Source: Bacteroidales bacterium (GTDB lineage Bacteria; Bacteroidota; Bacteroidia; Bacteroidales; F082). Taken from it: DNA of 5,516 bases. The notes under the pieces were generated by a model. The model had not been told where the DNA came from, made no database searches, and worked only from the letters and a program-made list of their open reading frames with translations. Within the stretch, counting starts at the first letter, position 1. Every line of letters starts with the position of its first letter. Location: contig CAAGMM010000361.1 of NCBI GenBank assembly GCA_900771045.1, forward strand, positions 1 to 5,516. Reading direction: 5' to 3'. The position numbers and the translations under genes were made by a program. Below, piece after piece: positions 1 to 5,516 of this stretch.

Positions 1-96
1 AATCGGTTACATAGCCCGCTATGCGCCCTCTTTCTGCACAGCAATCTGCTCGAAAATCAACTTGAAATCACAGAAAATCAATTTATAGAACCCACC
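1..96 (+). repeat. Left arm of a 96-bp inverted repeat
   Basis: This stretch matches the reverse complement of 5357-5452 at 89 of 96 positions with no gaps; all seven differences are transitions. Inside the arm are a near-perfect small palindrome (CATAGC, two-base spacer, GCTATG, about 10-23), whose stem is identical in both arms while the spacer is CC here and TT there, and a short AGCA-ATC-TGCT hairpin (40-50). The arm starts at the first base of the window, so its true outer limit is not visible. One frame stays open through the arm to a stop at 118-120, but the arm differences change amino acids freely, so I do not call it coding. It is probably a member of a dispersed repeat family; transposon end or recombination site are alternatives. 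Confidence 0.92.
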
Positions 97-137
97 ATAA
101 TTGTTAACTATAAAAATTAAGGTGAGTTCTATAAATT
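80..137. repeat. 17-bp stem-loop at the inner edge of the left arm
   Basis: Bases 80-96 (the inner end of the left arm) pair with 121-137 at 16 of 17 positions, leaving a 24-base AT-rich loop. The single mismatch (C92/A125) would be a G-U wobble in a minus-strand transcript. The 3' half is itself a partial copy of the repeat edge in the opposite orientation. No U-run follows on either strand, so it is not a standard intrinsic terminator. It may be a site where two repeat fragments meet head to head. Confidence 0.75.
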
Positions 138-141
138 CACC
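121..141. repeat. Partial third copy of the repeat edge, self-palindromic
   Basis: The first 17 bases match the inner end of the right arm (5357-5373) in the same orientation with one difference (GGTGA versus GGTGG). The copy then diverges and ends in TTCACC, so the 21-base segment is a palindrome with an 8-bp stem (one G-T pair) and a 5-base loop. Its 5' half can pair either with its own 3' half or with 80-96, so the two folds are mutually exclusive. Confidence 0.65.
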
Positions 142-167
142 GAAATAAAAAGTATCAGTGTCTTCCC

Positions 168-340
168 GCTAAAAAAACTTATTCTGAATCAACTAAGCGT
201 CATAAAATCAATGCTGTGCGGATAAGTTTGGTCACGGTTTCGTCTGGACGTGAATGCGCCTTTACCGTAAAATATATGTAGGACTTTCCTCTGCAGGCTG
301 TCGGCCCAAACCGGCATCCGGCACCAGGCTGAATTTTTTT
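168..340 (-). other. Gene-free region with a GC-rich island, possible structured RNA
   Basis: Between the left repeat and the helicase no reading frame looks like a real protein. Positions 210-332 are clearly richer in G and C than the AT-rich DNA around them. On the minus strand several pairings are possible: CCGG-ATG-CCGG (310-320) nested within GCCTGG/TTGGGC using G-U wobbles, an ACGGT/ACCGT pair closing about 235-268, and an 8-bp pair (222-229 with 175-182) that ends in a run of seven Ts (minus strand, 177 down to 171). The wobble pairs favour a minus-strand transcript. The 11-mer GAGGAAAGTCC (284-294 read on the minus strand) recalls the RNase P RNA core, but the rest of that RNA is missing. 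No minus-strand promoter was recognised. It could equally be a degraded gene or another dispersed repeat. Confidence 0.25.
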
Positions 341-351
341 TTATTAACCTG

Positions 352-390
352 CCTGAAAATCCAAAATTTTTATGTAAGTTTGTATTTTTG
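352..390 (+). promoter_or_regulatory. Bacteroidota-type promoter of the helicase gene
   Basis: TAAGTTTG at 375-382 matches the TAnnTTTG -7 consensus exactly. CCTGAAA begins at 352 with 19 bases between CCTG and the -7 element, the expected place for the -33 element, though it matches TTTG only partly. Transcription would start near 389, giving a leader of roughly 15 nt. A second exact -7 match, TATTTTTG at 383-390, directly follows but has no -33 partner and would leave almost no leader. The promoter at 2960-2991 has nearly the same layout. Confidence 0.6.
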
Positions 391-404
391 AAGCCGAACA
401 TTCT

Positions 405-2894
405 ATGGAAACAGAAATCTTTGTAAATCAAAAGCTTAACTTTGTCGAGGAACTCGTTCAATATACAGACTCGCATATTTTCCTCACAGGAAAGGCGGGA
501 ACCGGCAAGACGACTTTTTTGCGCAACCTTCAACTGAAGAAGACCAAACGTATGGTCGTCGTGGCTCCTACAGGCGTCGCTGCCATCAACGCGGGCGGCC
601 AGACTATTCACTCGTTCTTCCAACTGCCTTTCGGACCGCAACTTCCAGAAGACGCCGCGCAAAACGCAAATCCCGCCTATTCAAAGTCGCTCGCAGCTCA
701 GTGTCACAAAATCAGAAAAAGCAAGCTCAAAATAATGCGCAGCCTCGAACTGCTCGTCATCGACGAGATAAGTATGGTTCGTGCCGACGTCTTAGACGCC
801 GTCGATGCCGTTTTGCGTCGGGTGCGCCGTTCGCAAAAGCCTTTCGGCGGAGTGCAGCTGCTTATGATCGGCGATGTGCATCAGTTAGCCCCGGTGGCAA
901 AACCCGACGAATGGGAAATCCTCGAACCTTATTATAATACGGTGTATTTTTTCGGCAGCCGCGTACTGCAAAAGACCTCATACGTCTGCGTGGAATTGGA
1001 ACATATCTACCGTCAACACGACATCGACTTCATTTCTATTCTTAACAAATTGAGAAACAATCAGTTCGACGATGACTGCCTGAATATTCTGAACTCGCGT
1101 TTCAAGCCGGATTTCAATCCGAAAAACGATGAAGGCTACATCACCTTGACAACGCACAATTATCAGGCTGATGAAATAAATGACTCTAAATTAGCGGCTC
1201 TCAATGGTAAGACATTGAATTTCAAGGCAGAAATAGAAGGACAGTTCCCCGAAAACACTTATCCGACAAAAGGAAACCTGGAACTTAAAATCGGGGCGCA
1301 GGTGATGTTCGTGAAAAACGACCCGAATCCCGAAAAGGCTTACTTCAACGGAAAAATAGGAACACTGGTCAGCTATAATGAAGACGAAGAAACGCTCTGC
1401 GTGAAAAGCGGTTCGGAAAATATCACGGTTTCGCGCGTGAAATGGCAGAATTTTGAGTATAACGTCAACCCGAAAAGCAACGAGATTGAAGAAAACGAAA
1501 TCGGCAGTTTCGAGCAGATTCCCCTGCGTTTGGCGTGGGCGATTACGATTCACAAAAGCCAGGGCCTCACTTTCGACAAACTCATCGTCGATGCCGGCCA
1601 GGCCTTCGCACACGGCCAGGTTTATGTCGCCTTGAGCCGCTGCACTTCGTTGGAAGGCCTCGTCCTGAAGACAAAGATTTTGTCTAATGCCTTAATCAGC
1701 GATTTTTCAGTCGATGATTTCGTGAAAAAAATACCCGAATTAGAGCCGACGCAGGAAAAAATCGACGGCCTCCGCCACGAATATGAACTGTCGTCTATAC
1801 TCGACTTGATCGATTTTATAGATCTTTACAATAATTTCAACAAATTGAACAAGATCGTCCTCACCAACGACACGCTTTTTGAAGACGATATGATTCAGGA
1901 TTTGTCGCACCGTAGAACGCAGATTTTCGAAGAATTGTGCGGAGTCGCAATCAAATTCGAGTCGCAAATAAGACAGCTGCACGCTGATTTTACTTCGTGT
2001 GAGCAAAATCCGACTCTGCAGGAACGTTTGAAAAAAGGCATCGCCTATTTCAGCGAACATCTGAAAAATATTTCAAAAGACCTCTTCGATTTGCCCTTTA
2101 TGACTGACAACAAAGCTGTAAATAAGCAAATTACGGAAATTTTATCTCTACTGAAGGAAGATGTTTTCGTGAAAGATTGTTGTTTGGAGGCTTGCAAAAA
2201 CGGCTTCAGCGTGAGGACTTATCAGGAAACTAAATCGGTGAAAGTGCTTGACGCAGAAAAGAAAAAGGAGAAAAACGAGAAAAACGCCGTCATCCACGAA
2301 GGTATGATGGAGGACAACCCCCTGTATTCAGCCTTGGTGGATTGGCGCCGCTCGGTTGGCGAAGAAATGAGCATTCCTTTGTTTACGATTGCTTCGAACA
2401 AGACTTTGACATACATTGCCCAACTGAAACCCGTCACGTTGCACGAACTGAAAAACGTAGATGGAATCGGTGACAAACGTATCAAACTTTATGGACAGTC
2501 AATTATTGATATTGTATTGAAAATCAATAATTCACAATTAGAAAAAGAAGAAGCGGAATCCCAAAAAGAGCCAAGGCTGGGTACTTACAGACTGACGCGT
2601 CAACTGCTTAAAAAGGGTTTGACTTTGGAGGAAATCGCCGAAGAATGCGATTTGGCCGTTTCCACTATCGAAAACCATGTAGCGCATTTTATCAGGAACG
2701 GCGAATATCAGGCCTCAGACTTCGTCGACAAAGAAAAAGTCGCGCAAATCACTGATTACTTTGAATCTACCGGCGACAAAGGACTAAAAGCGGCGAAAGA
2801 TGTTCTCGGCGACGACTTCACGTTCGGTGAAATAAAAATGGTTTTGGCCGAATTGGAAAGAGAGAACTTCTTTGAGAATCAAGACCGCAAATAG
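405..2894 (+). CDS. Pif1-like superfamily 1 DNA helicase with C-terminal HRDC and helix-turn-helix domains
   Basis: This 829-residue protein is an ATP-dependent DNA helicase of the Pif1/RecD-like SF1B group, expected to unwind DNA 5' to 3' in replication, recombination or repair. Visible motifs are Walker A GKAGTGKTT (29-37), motif Ia APTGVAA (54-60), Walker B VIDEISM (118-124), motif III GDVHQLAPV (156-164), HKSQG (383-387) and the arginine-finger motif VYVALSR (406-412). Residues about 440-620 are a charged, largely helical linker that I do not recognise, ending in a lysine/glutamate-rich stretch (about 615-630). Residues about 637-706 resemble an HRDC nucleic-acid-binding domain, with the helix-hairpin-helix-like VDGIGDKRIKLYG. 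Residues about 725-829 resemble the helix-turn-helix domain found at RecQ C-termini. The ATG at 405 lies about 22 nt after a promoter -7 element and gives a full Walker A N-terminus. No Shine-Dalgarno is visible, as is normal in this phylum. The gene is intact and appears to stand alone. Confidence 0.93.
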   Translation: METEIFVNQKLNFVEELVQYTDSHIFLTGKAGTGKTTFLRNLQLKKTKRMVVVAPTGVAAINAGGQTIHSFFQLPFGPQLPEDAAQNANPAYSKSLAAQCHKIRKSKLKIMRSLELLVIDEISMVRADVLDAVDAVLRRVRRSQKPFGGVQLLMIGDVHQLAPVAKPDEWEILEPYYNTVYFFGSRVLQKTSYVCVELEHIYRQHDIDFISILNKLRNNQFDDDCLNILNSRFKPDFNPKNDEGYITLTTHNYQADEINDSKLAALNGKTLNFKAEIEGQFPENTYPTKGNLELKIGAQVMFVKNDPNPEKAYFNGKIGTLVSYNEDEETLCVKSGSENITVSRVKWQNFEYNVNPKSNEIEENEIGSFEQIPLRLAWAITIHKSQGLTFDKLIVDAGQAFAHGQVYVALSRCTSLEGLVLKTKILSNALISDFSVDDFVKKIPELEPTQEKIDGLRHEYELSSILDLIDFIDLYNNFNKLNKIVLTNDTLFEDDMIQDLSHRRTQIFEELCGVAIKFESQIRQLHADFTSCEQNPTLQERLKKGIAYFSEHLKNISKDLFDLPFMTDNKAVNKQITEILSLLKEDVFVKDCCLEACKNGFSVRTYQETKSVKVLDAEKKKEKNEKNAVIHEGMMEDNPLYSALVDWRRSVGEEMSIPLFTIASNKTLTYIAQLKPVTLHELKNVDGIGDKRIKLYGQSIIDIVLKINNSQLEKEEAESQKEPRLGTYRLTRQLLKKGLTLEEIAEECDLAVSTIENHVAHFIRNGEYQASDFVDKEKVAQITDYFESTGDKGLKAAKDVLGDDFTFGEIKMVLAELERENFFENQDRK

Positions 2895-2959
2895 CCTAAT
2901 CGTCAAATAAAACATCTTGAAGAAAAAATTTCGATAAACCGCAAAATTTATTGAAACAA

Positions 2960-2991
2960 CCTGAAATAGAATAAAAAATTTTATATATTTG
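2960..2991 (+). promoter_or_regulatory. Bacteroidota-type promoter of the LemA-like/ftsE unit
   Basis: TATATTTG at 2984-2991 matches TAnnTTTG exactly. CCTGAAA begins at 2960 with 20 bases between CCTG and the -7 element, so the -33 element is weak in the same way as at the helicase promoter. The predicted start of transcription is near 2998, about 15 nt before the ATG at 3013. No hairpin plus T-run separates this promoter from the helicase stop at 2894, so some read-through from the helicase is possible. Confidence 0.65.
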
Positions 2992-3012
2992 CAGATTGAA
3001 ATATGTTTTCAC

Positions 3013-3567
3013 ATGAAGCGAAGAATAGGTGCCGTCGTTATTGCCTTAGGGCTGGTTGCCGCTGTTTATGCGGTCTCGACTTATTTGTCCATCTCCAACA
3101 AGGAAAACCAGGTTTACGCCTTGTGGGCTGAAGTGGAACAAACCTGTTTTGACAAAATTCGGATTATAAACGATATTGTCGTCACGACCAAAAACATGCC
3201 GCATAATGAGGAACTGTTTGATAATCTGAAAAAGACTTTAGCCGAAACCACCGAATGCATTGTCGGCGCAGACAAATTGACGAAGGACGGCTTCGCCAAA
3301 TTCATCAAGTCACAAGATGCCGTCAATATCGCGCTTTATGACTATATGGCCGGCGAATCGTGGGCGACGACTCCGGAAATGAAAAAAAAGAAAACGGAAA
3401 TAAACGACCTCGACAACCGCATCTCCGTCGAAATAGAAAATTACAGCAACGGCGCAAATGACTTTAACACGTACATTTCGCGTATTCGCCACAAATATAT
3501 TGCTCGCGTCGGTGGCTTTAAAACGAAGTACTGCCCCAAGTCGCCCGATAAAACAATCGTTGAGTGA
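3013..3567 (+). CDS. Divergent LemA-family single-pass membrane protein
   Basis: This 184-residue protein begins MKRR and then has one hydrophobic helix (about residues 5-25), followed by a mostly helical, charged domain. The domain follows the LemA layout: the N-terminal NKENQVYALWAEVEQ segment (29-43) resembles the family's 'N..V..aW..V' stretch, and ENYSNGANDFNTYISRIRHK (142-161) followed by ARVGGFKTKY resembles the conserved C-terminal 'YN.aV.dyN..i..fP..l.A...gF' block. LemA proteins are widespread and poorly understood; no catalytic residues are known. The positive N-terminus suggests the soluble domain lies outside the cytoplasm. I chose the ATG at 3013 because an upstream in-frame TTG at 2989 lies inside the promoter -7 element and could not be in the mRNA. 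The stop is 2 nt before the ftsE ATG, indicating co-translation. The usual TPM-domain partner of LemA is not adjacent. A LemA assignment is likely but the sequence is divergent. Confidence 0.7.
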   Translation: MKRRIGAVVIALGLVAAVYAVSTYLSISNKENQVYALWAEVEQTCFDKIRIINDIVVTTKNMPHNEELFDNLKKTLAETTECIVGADKLTKDGFAKFIKSQDAVNIALYDYMAGESWATTPEMKKKKTEINDLDNRISVEIENYSNGANDFNTYISRIRHKYIARVGGFKTKYCPKSPDKTIVE

Positions 3568-3569
3568 GT

Positions 3570-4256
3570 ATGGCGTACAAAACTGTTATCAAACTCGACC
3601 ACGCGCAGATTTCGCAAAACGACAAGCGAATCCTGCGTGACGTGTGTTTCGAAATAGGCAACGGCGAGTTCGTGTATCTCATCGGACGCACCGGAAGCGG
3701 TAAGTCGTCGCTACTCAAAACACTCTACGCCGACATCCCCCTCGGAAGCGGAAAGGCGGAAATCGCCGGTTTCGACCTTTCTTCAATGAAGAAAAAAGAC
3801 ATCCCATTCCTGAGGAGAAAAATCGGTATCGTTTTTCAAGATTTCCAACTCCTTTACGATGTGTCGGTTGAAGAAAACCTCGCATTCGTGCTGAGAGCCA
3901 CCGGCTGGGACAACGAAAACAAAATCACTTATAGAATAACCGAAGTCCTCAAACTCGTCGGACTTCAGGGCAAAATGAAGGCTATGCCCTACCGCCTCTC
4001 GGGCGGAGAACAACAGAGAGTGGCAGTCGCACGCGCCTTACTCAACGACCCGATGCTCATCCTCGCCGACGAACCGACAGGCAACCTCGACCCCGAAACG
4101 ACCAACGACATTATGAGGCTGCTCATCAAAATAAAGGACAACGGTAAAGCCATACTTATGGCCACACACAACTACAACATCATACACAAATATCCGTCAC
4201 GCATAATAAACTGCACCGACGGCGAAGTGGTCTGTTCAAACAATAGCACTAATTAA
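3570..4256 (+). CDS. Cell division ATP-binding protein FtsE (ABC ATPase)
   Basis: FtsE is the cytoplasmic ATPase that, with the membrane protein FtsX, controls peptidoglycan hydrolases at the division site. This 228-residue protein has all ABC ATPase motifs: Walker A GRTGSGKS (39-46), Q-loop Q90 in VFQDFQLL, signature LSGGEQ (143-148), Walker B LILADE (163-168), D-loop NLDP (172-175) and switch histidine H200 in ATHNY. Length and the segments EFVYLIGRTGSGKSSLLKTL and IVFQDFQLL fit FtsE better than LolD or MacB, which remain alternatives. The ATG at 3570 is preferred. A GTG at 3564 in the same frame would overlap the upstream stop and add only two residues. The gene is translationally coupled to the LemA-like gene. 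No ftsX lies in the window, so its partner must be encoded elsewhere. The last 21 bases overlap the convergent glycosyltransferase gene. Confidence 0.9.
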   Translation: MAYKTVIKLDHAQISQNDKRILRDVCFEIGNGEFVYLIGRTGSGKSSLLKTLYADIPLGSGKAEIAGFDLSSMKKKDIPFLRRKIGIVFQDFQLLYDVSVEENLAFVLRATGWDNENKITYRITEVLKLVGLQGKMKAMPYRLSGGEQQRVAVARALLNDPMLILADEPTGNLDPETTNDIMRLLIKIKDNGKAILMATHNYNIIHKYPSRIINCTDGEVVCSNNSTN

Positions 4257-5351
4257 ATCGCTGATTATCTTATCGTTATCACAGAAACGCCTCATAATCT
4301 CCCTCCTTTTCGCAATCGTTTCCGAAGAAAGGCCCGCGTTCATTAGCGACAGACATCTCTCGCGTAGAGATTTCGCGTCATTTCGTATCTCGCAAGCCTC
4401 CGCCAACCCTGTCCCCAAAACCATAGCCTCGTTGACAAGGCAGTGACGACCATTGTAAAGAGCATTCAAAAGCTTGAGTTTCAAGCCGGTATTCTGAGCC
4501 GTGACGAGAAGGTTGACCTGGGCGTTCTTGACAAGCCCGAGCATCTCGTCATCGGAAGGATTTGCGATGAGTTCGGTGTTTTTGCGCCTCGCGATTCTGT
4601 CATAAAGACATTTCGGAGGATTCATACCCGCTATCTTCAACTTCACGGCATCATCAGGGAAAACCTCGTCGAGGATGAAGCAGACGGCATTGAGGTTTTC
4701 GACCACGTCAAGGCGGCCGTGATAAAGAACGTAGTCGCCGCAACCCTCAGATGGCGCGACCTCGGAAAAGGCACTAAGTGGGGGAACAAGGCTTACGTTT
4801 TTATAACGCGTTGAAAAATAATCATAATCCTTCTTCGTGATGCACAAAATGCCGGAAGCGCGCTGAAGTACCTCCTCATATTTTCTGAGCCTCTTCGACT
4901 CCAACCAGAAAAAGGACTTTTTAAAGATATTCTTCTCGACTTTTGCAAGTTCGGAATAATAATCATGCTCGACATTATGCGCGCGAACGAAGATTCGGCG
5001 GTCCGATATTTTTTCAAGCACCGAACAACAGTGCAGACCCTCAAGAAGAATCGGATAATCGTCCTTTGACAGATTCTCGACAAGCTCACGACAGTCACGC
5101 GAGGCCACAATATACGGACGCACCGACAACTGGCGCAGAAACGACACGTCACGACGATAATAATTCACCGAGCTGCACATCTTCTCCAAACACTCCGACG
5201 GCTTCCTGTCATCATACTGAAAACAGTGAAGATGTATCTTCAGACCTTTCTCCGCGAGTGCCTTGACACGGAAGAAGACATCAATAACGCCACCGTAATC
5301 GGCGGGAAAAGGAATCGCAAAAGACACTATGTGAATATGCCGTGACATCAT
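4236..5351 (-). CDS. GT-B fold glycosyltransferase (GT4-like)
   Basis: This 371-residue cytoplasmic enzyme probably moves a sugar from an activated donor to a growing surface glycan or glycoprotein glycan; donor and acceptor cannot be read from the sequence. The N-terminal domain has PFPADYGG (14-21), the glycine loop typical of GT4 enzymes, and RAHNVEHDYY (123-132), the HNVE motif of a GT4 subgroup. The linker IVxP-type segment is seen as VSLVPPL (186-192), and the donor domain starts at LYHGRLDVVENLNA (209-222) with IAGMNPP (240-246). The C-terminal TGLKLKLLNAL (288-298) is where many GT4 enzymes have an EX7E motif, but both glutamates are replaced here. The start is ATGATG, at 5351 or 5348; an in-frame stop in the repeat blocks extension. 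The gene runs opposite to the rest, overlaps the ftsE 3' end by 21 bp, and has the inverted repeat arm as its upstream region. No recognisable promoter was found. Confidence 0.88.
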   Translation of the reverse strand: MMSRHIHIVSFAIPFPADYGGVIDVFFRVKALAEKGLKIHLHCFQYDDRKPSECLEKMCSSVNYYRRDVSFLRQLSVRPYIVASRDCRELVENLSKDDYPILLEGLHCCSVLEKISDRRIFVRAHNVEHDYYSELAKVEKNIFKKSFFWLESKRLRKYEEVLQRASGILCITKKDYDYFSTRYKNVSLVPPLSAFSEVAPSEGCGDYVLYHGRLDVVENLNAVCFILDEVFPDDAVKLKIAGMNPPKCLYDRIARRKNTELIANPSDDEMLGLVKNAQVNLLVTAQNTGLKLKLLNALYNGRHCLVNEAMVLGTGLAEACEIRNDAKSLRERCLSLMNAGLSSETIAKRREIMRRFCDNDKIISDLISAIV

Positions 5352-5356
5352 TTCAA

Positions 5357-5452
5357 GGTGGGTTCTATAAATTGATTTCCTGTGATTTCAAGTCGATTTT
5401 CGAGCAGATTACTGCGCAGAAAGAGGACGCATAGCAAGCTATGTAACCGATT
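5357..5452 (-). repeat. Right arm of the 96-bp inverted repeat
   Basis: The reverse complement matches 1-96 at 89 of 96 positions. The small palindrome CATAGC-AA-GCTATG (5429-5443 region) is intact, and GTGATTTCA (5382-5390) recurs inverted just outside the arm as TGAAATCAC (5481-5489). The inner edge lies five bases from the glycosyltransferase start codon, so the arm supplies that gene's upstream region. The match to the left arm ends at its inner edge on both sides. On the outer side it cannot be followed because the left arm touches the window edge. Confidence 0.92.
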
Positions 5453-5516
5453 GATAAACAGTAAGATGCCGAAAAGCGGCTGAAATCACGGAAAAGAAAT
5501 TTTAAATTTGTCATAT
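5453..5516. other. AT-rich sequence outside the right arm, no gene
   Basis: Sixty-four bases with no gene-like reading frame. They include a 4-bp hairpin GCCG-AAAAG-CGGC (5468-5480) and TGAAATCAC (5481-5489), an inverted copy of a nonamer within the right arm. The segment may belong to the same repeat unit, whose outer part is cut off on the left side of the window. Confidence 0.45.

Noticed and set aside
1..120. Open frame through the left arm (and its counterpart in the right arm) as the end of a transposase or other gene
   Set aside because: The arm differences mostly change amino acids in that frame, a second frame is equally open, and no conserved protein motif is visible.
223..230. TAAGTTTG at 223-230 as a further promoter
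   Set aside because: It matches the -7 consensus but has no -33 element at the right distance and no gene start follows for 175 bases.
168..340. A full RNase P RNA gene on the minus strand
   Set aside because: Only the GAGGAAAGTCC 11-mer fits. The 3' conserved ACAGAA...CCGGCTTA-type segment is absent at the expected distance, and the region is too short.
307..342. Rho-independent terminator on the plus strand (CCGG hairpin plus a run of nine Ts)
   Set aside because: The stem is only 4 bp and about 13 bases separate it from the T-run, and no upstream plus-strand gene needs it.
189..662. A 157-residue minus-strand protein overlapping the helicase start
   Set aside because: It lies antisense to the conserved Walker A region of the helicase and has no recognisable domain; it mirrors the coding strand.
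2989..3012. Upstream TTG start for the LemA-like protein
   Set aside because: It lies within the promoter -7 element, so it would not be part of the transcript.
4443..5266. Plus-strand and alternative-frame open frames within the glycosyltransferase gene
   Set aside because: They lie wholly inside a well-supported gene and show no domain or start context of their own.
5369..5399. A promoter for the glycosyltransferase inside the right arm (TTGAAA, 19 bases, TATAGAAC on the minus strand)
   Set aside because: The downstream element keeps only the TA of TAnnTTTG and lies too close to the start codon compared with the two good promoters.
1..5452. The inverted repeats as terminal repeats of an active composite transposon
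   Set aside because: No transposase or integrase is encoded in the block, the contents look like chromosomal genes, and target-site duplications cannot be checked because the left outer flank is missing.

Overview
The window looks like chromosomal DNA of a Bacteroidota bacterium, most likely of the order Bacteroidales. Three things point there. Two start-proximal promoters carry the phylum's TAnnTTTG -7 element. No gene start has a convincing Shine-Dalgarno sequence. The helicase joins a Pif1-like motor to HRDC and RecQ-type C-terminal helix-turn-helix domains, an arrangement I associate with this phylum. Intergenic DNA is AT-rich and gene order is compact.

Layout. Positions 1-96 are one arm of a long inverted repeat. 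Positions 97-404 hold no convincing gene. They contain a 17-bp stem-loop, a third partial copy of the repeat edge, a GC-rich island of unknown nature (about 210-332) and a promoter. Positions 405-2894 (+) encode an 829-residue Pif1-like helicase. A short AT-rich gap with a second promoter follows. Next comes a two-gene unit: a divergent LemA-family membrane protein (3013-3567, +) and an FtsE-type ABC ATPase (3570-4256, +), 2 nt apart. A GT-B glycosyltransferase (4236-5351, -) converges on ftsE and overlaps its 3' end by 21 bp. Its start codon lies 5 nt from the second arm of the inverted repeat (5357-5452). The final 64 bases are AT-rich and hold no gene.

How the genes relate. The helicase (DNA maintenance), LemA-like/FtsE pair (envelope, cell division) and glycosyltransferase (surface polysaccharide or glycoprotein) look like ordinary chromosomal genes and not one pathway. 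Only the LemA-like and FtsE genes show clear operon-type coupling. No ftsX is present.

The most striking element is the pair of 96-bp arms (89/96 identical, opposite orientation) enclosing all four genes. With no recombinase or transposase between them, they look like copies of a dispersed repeat family. They could also act as recombination sites for inversion, or mark the edges of an assembled contig. I did not find convincing evidence of a new multi-gene defence or mobile system.
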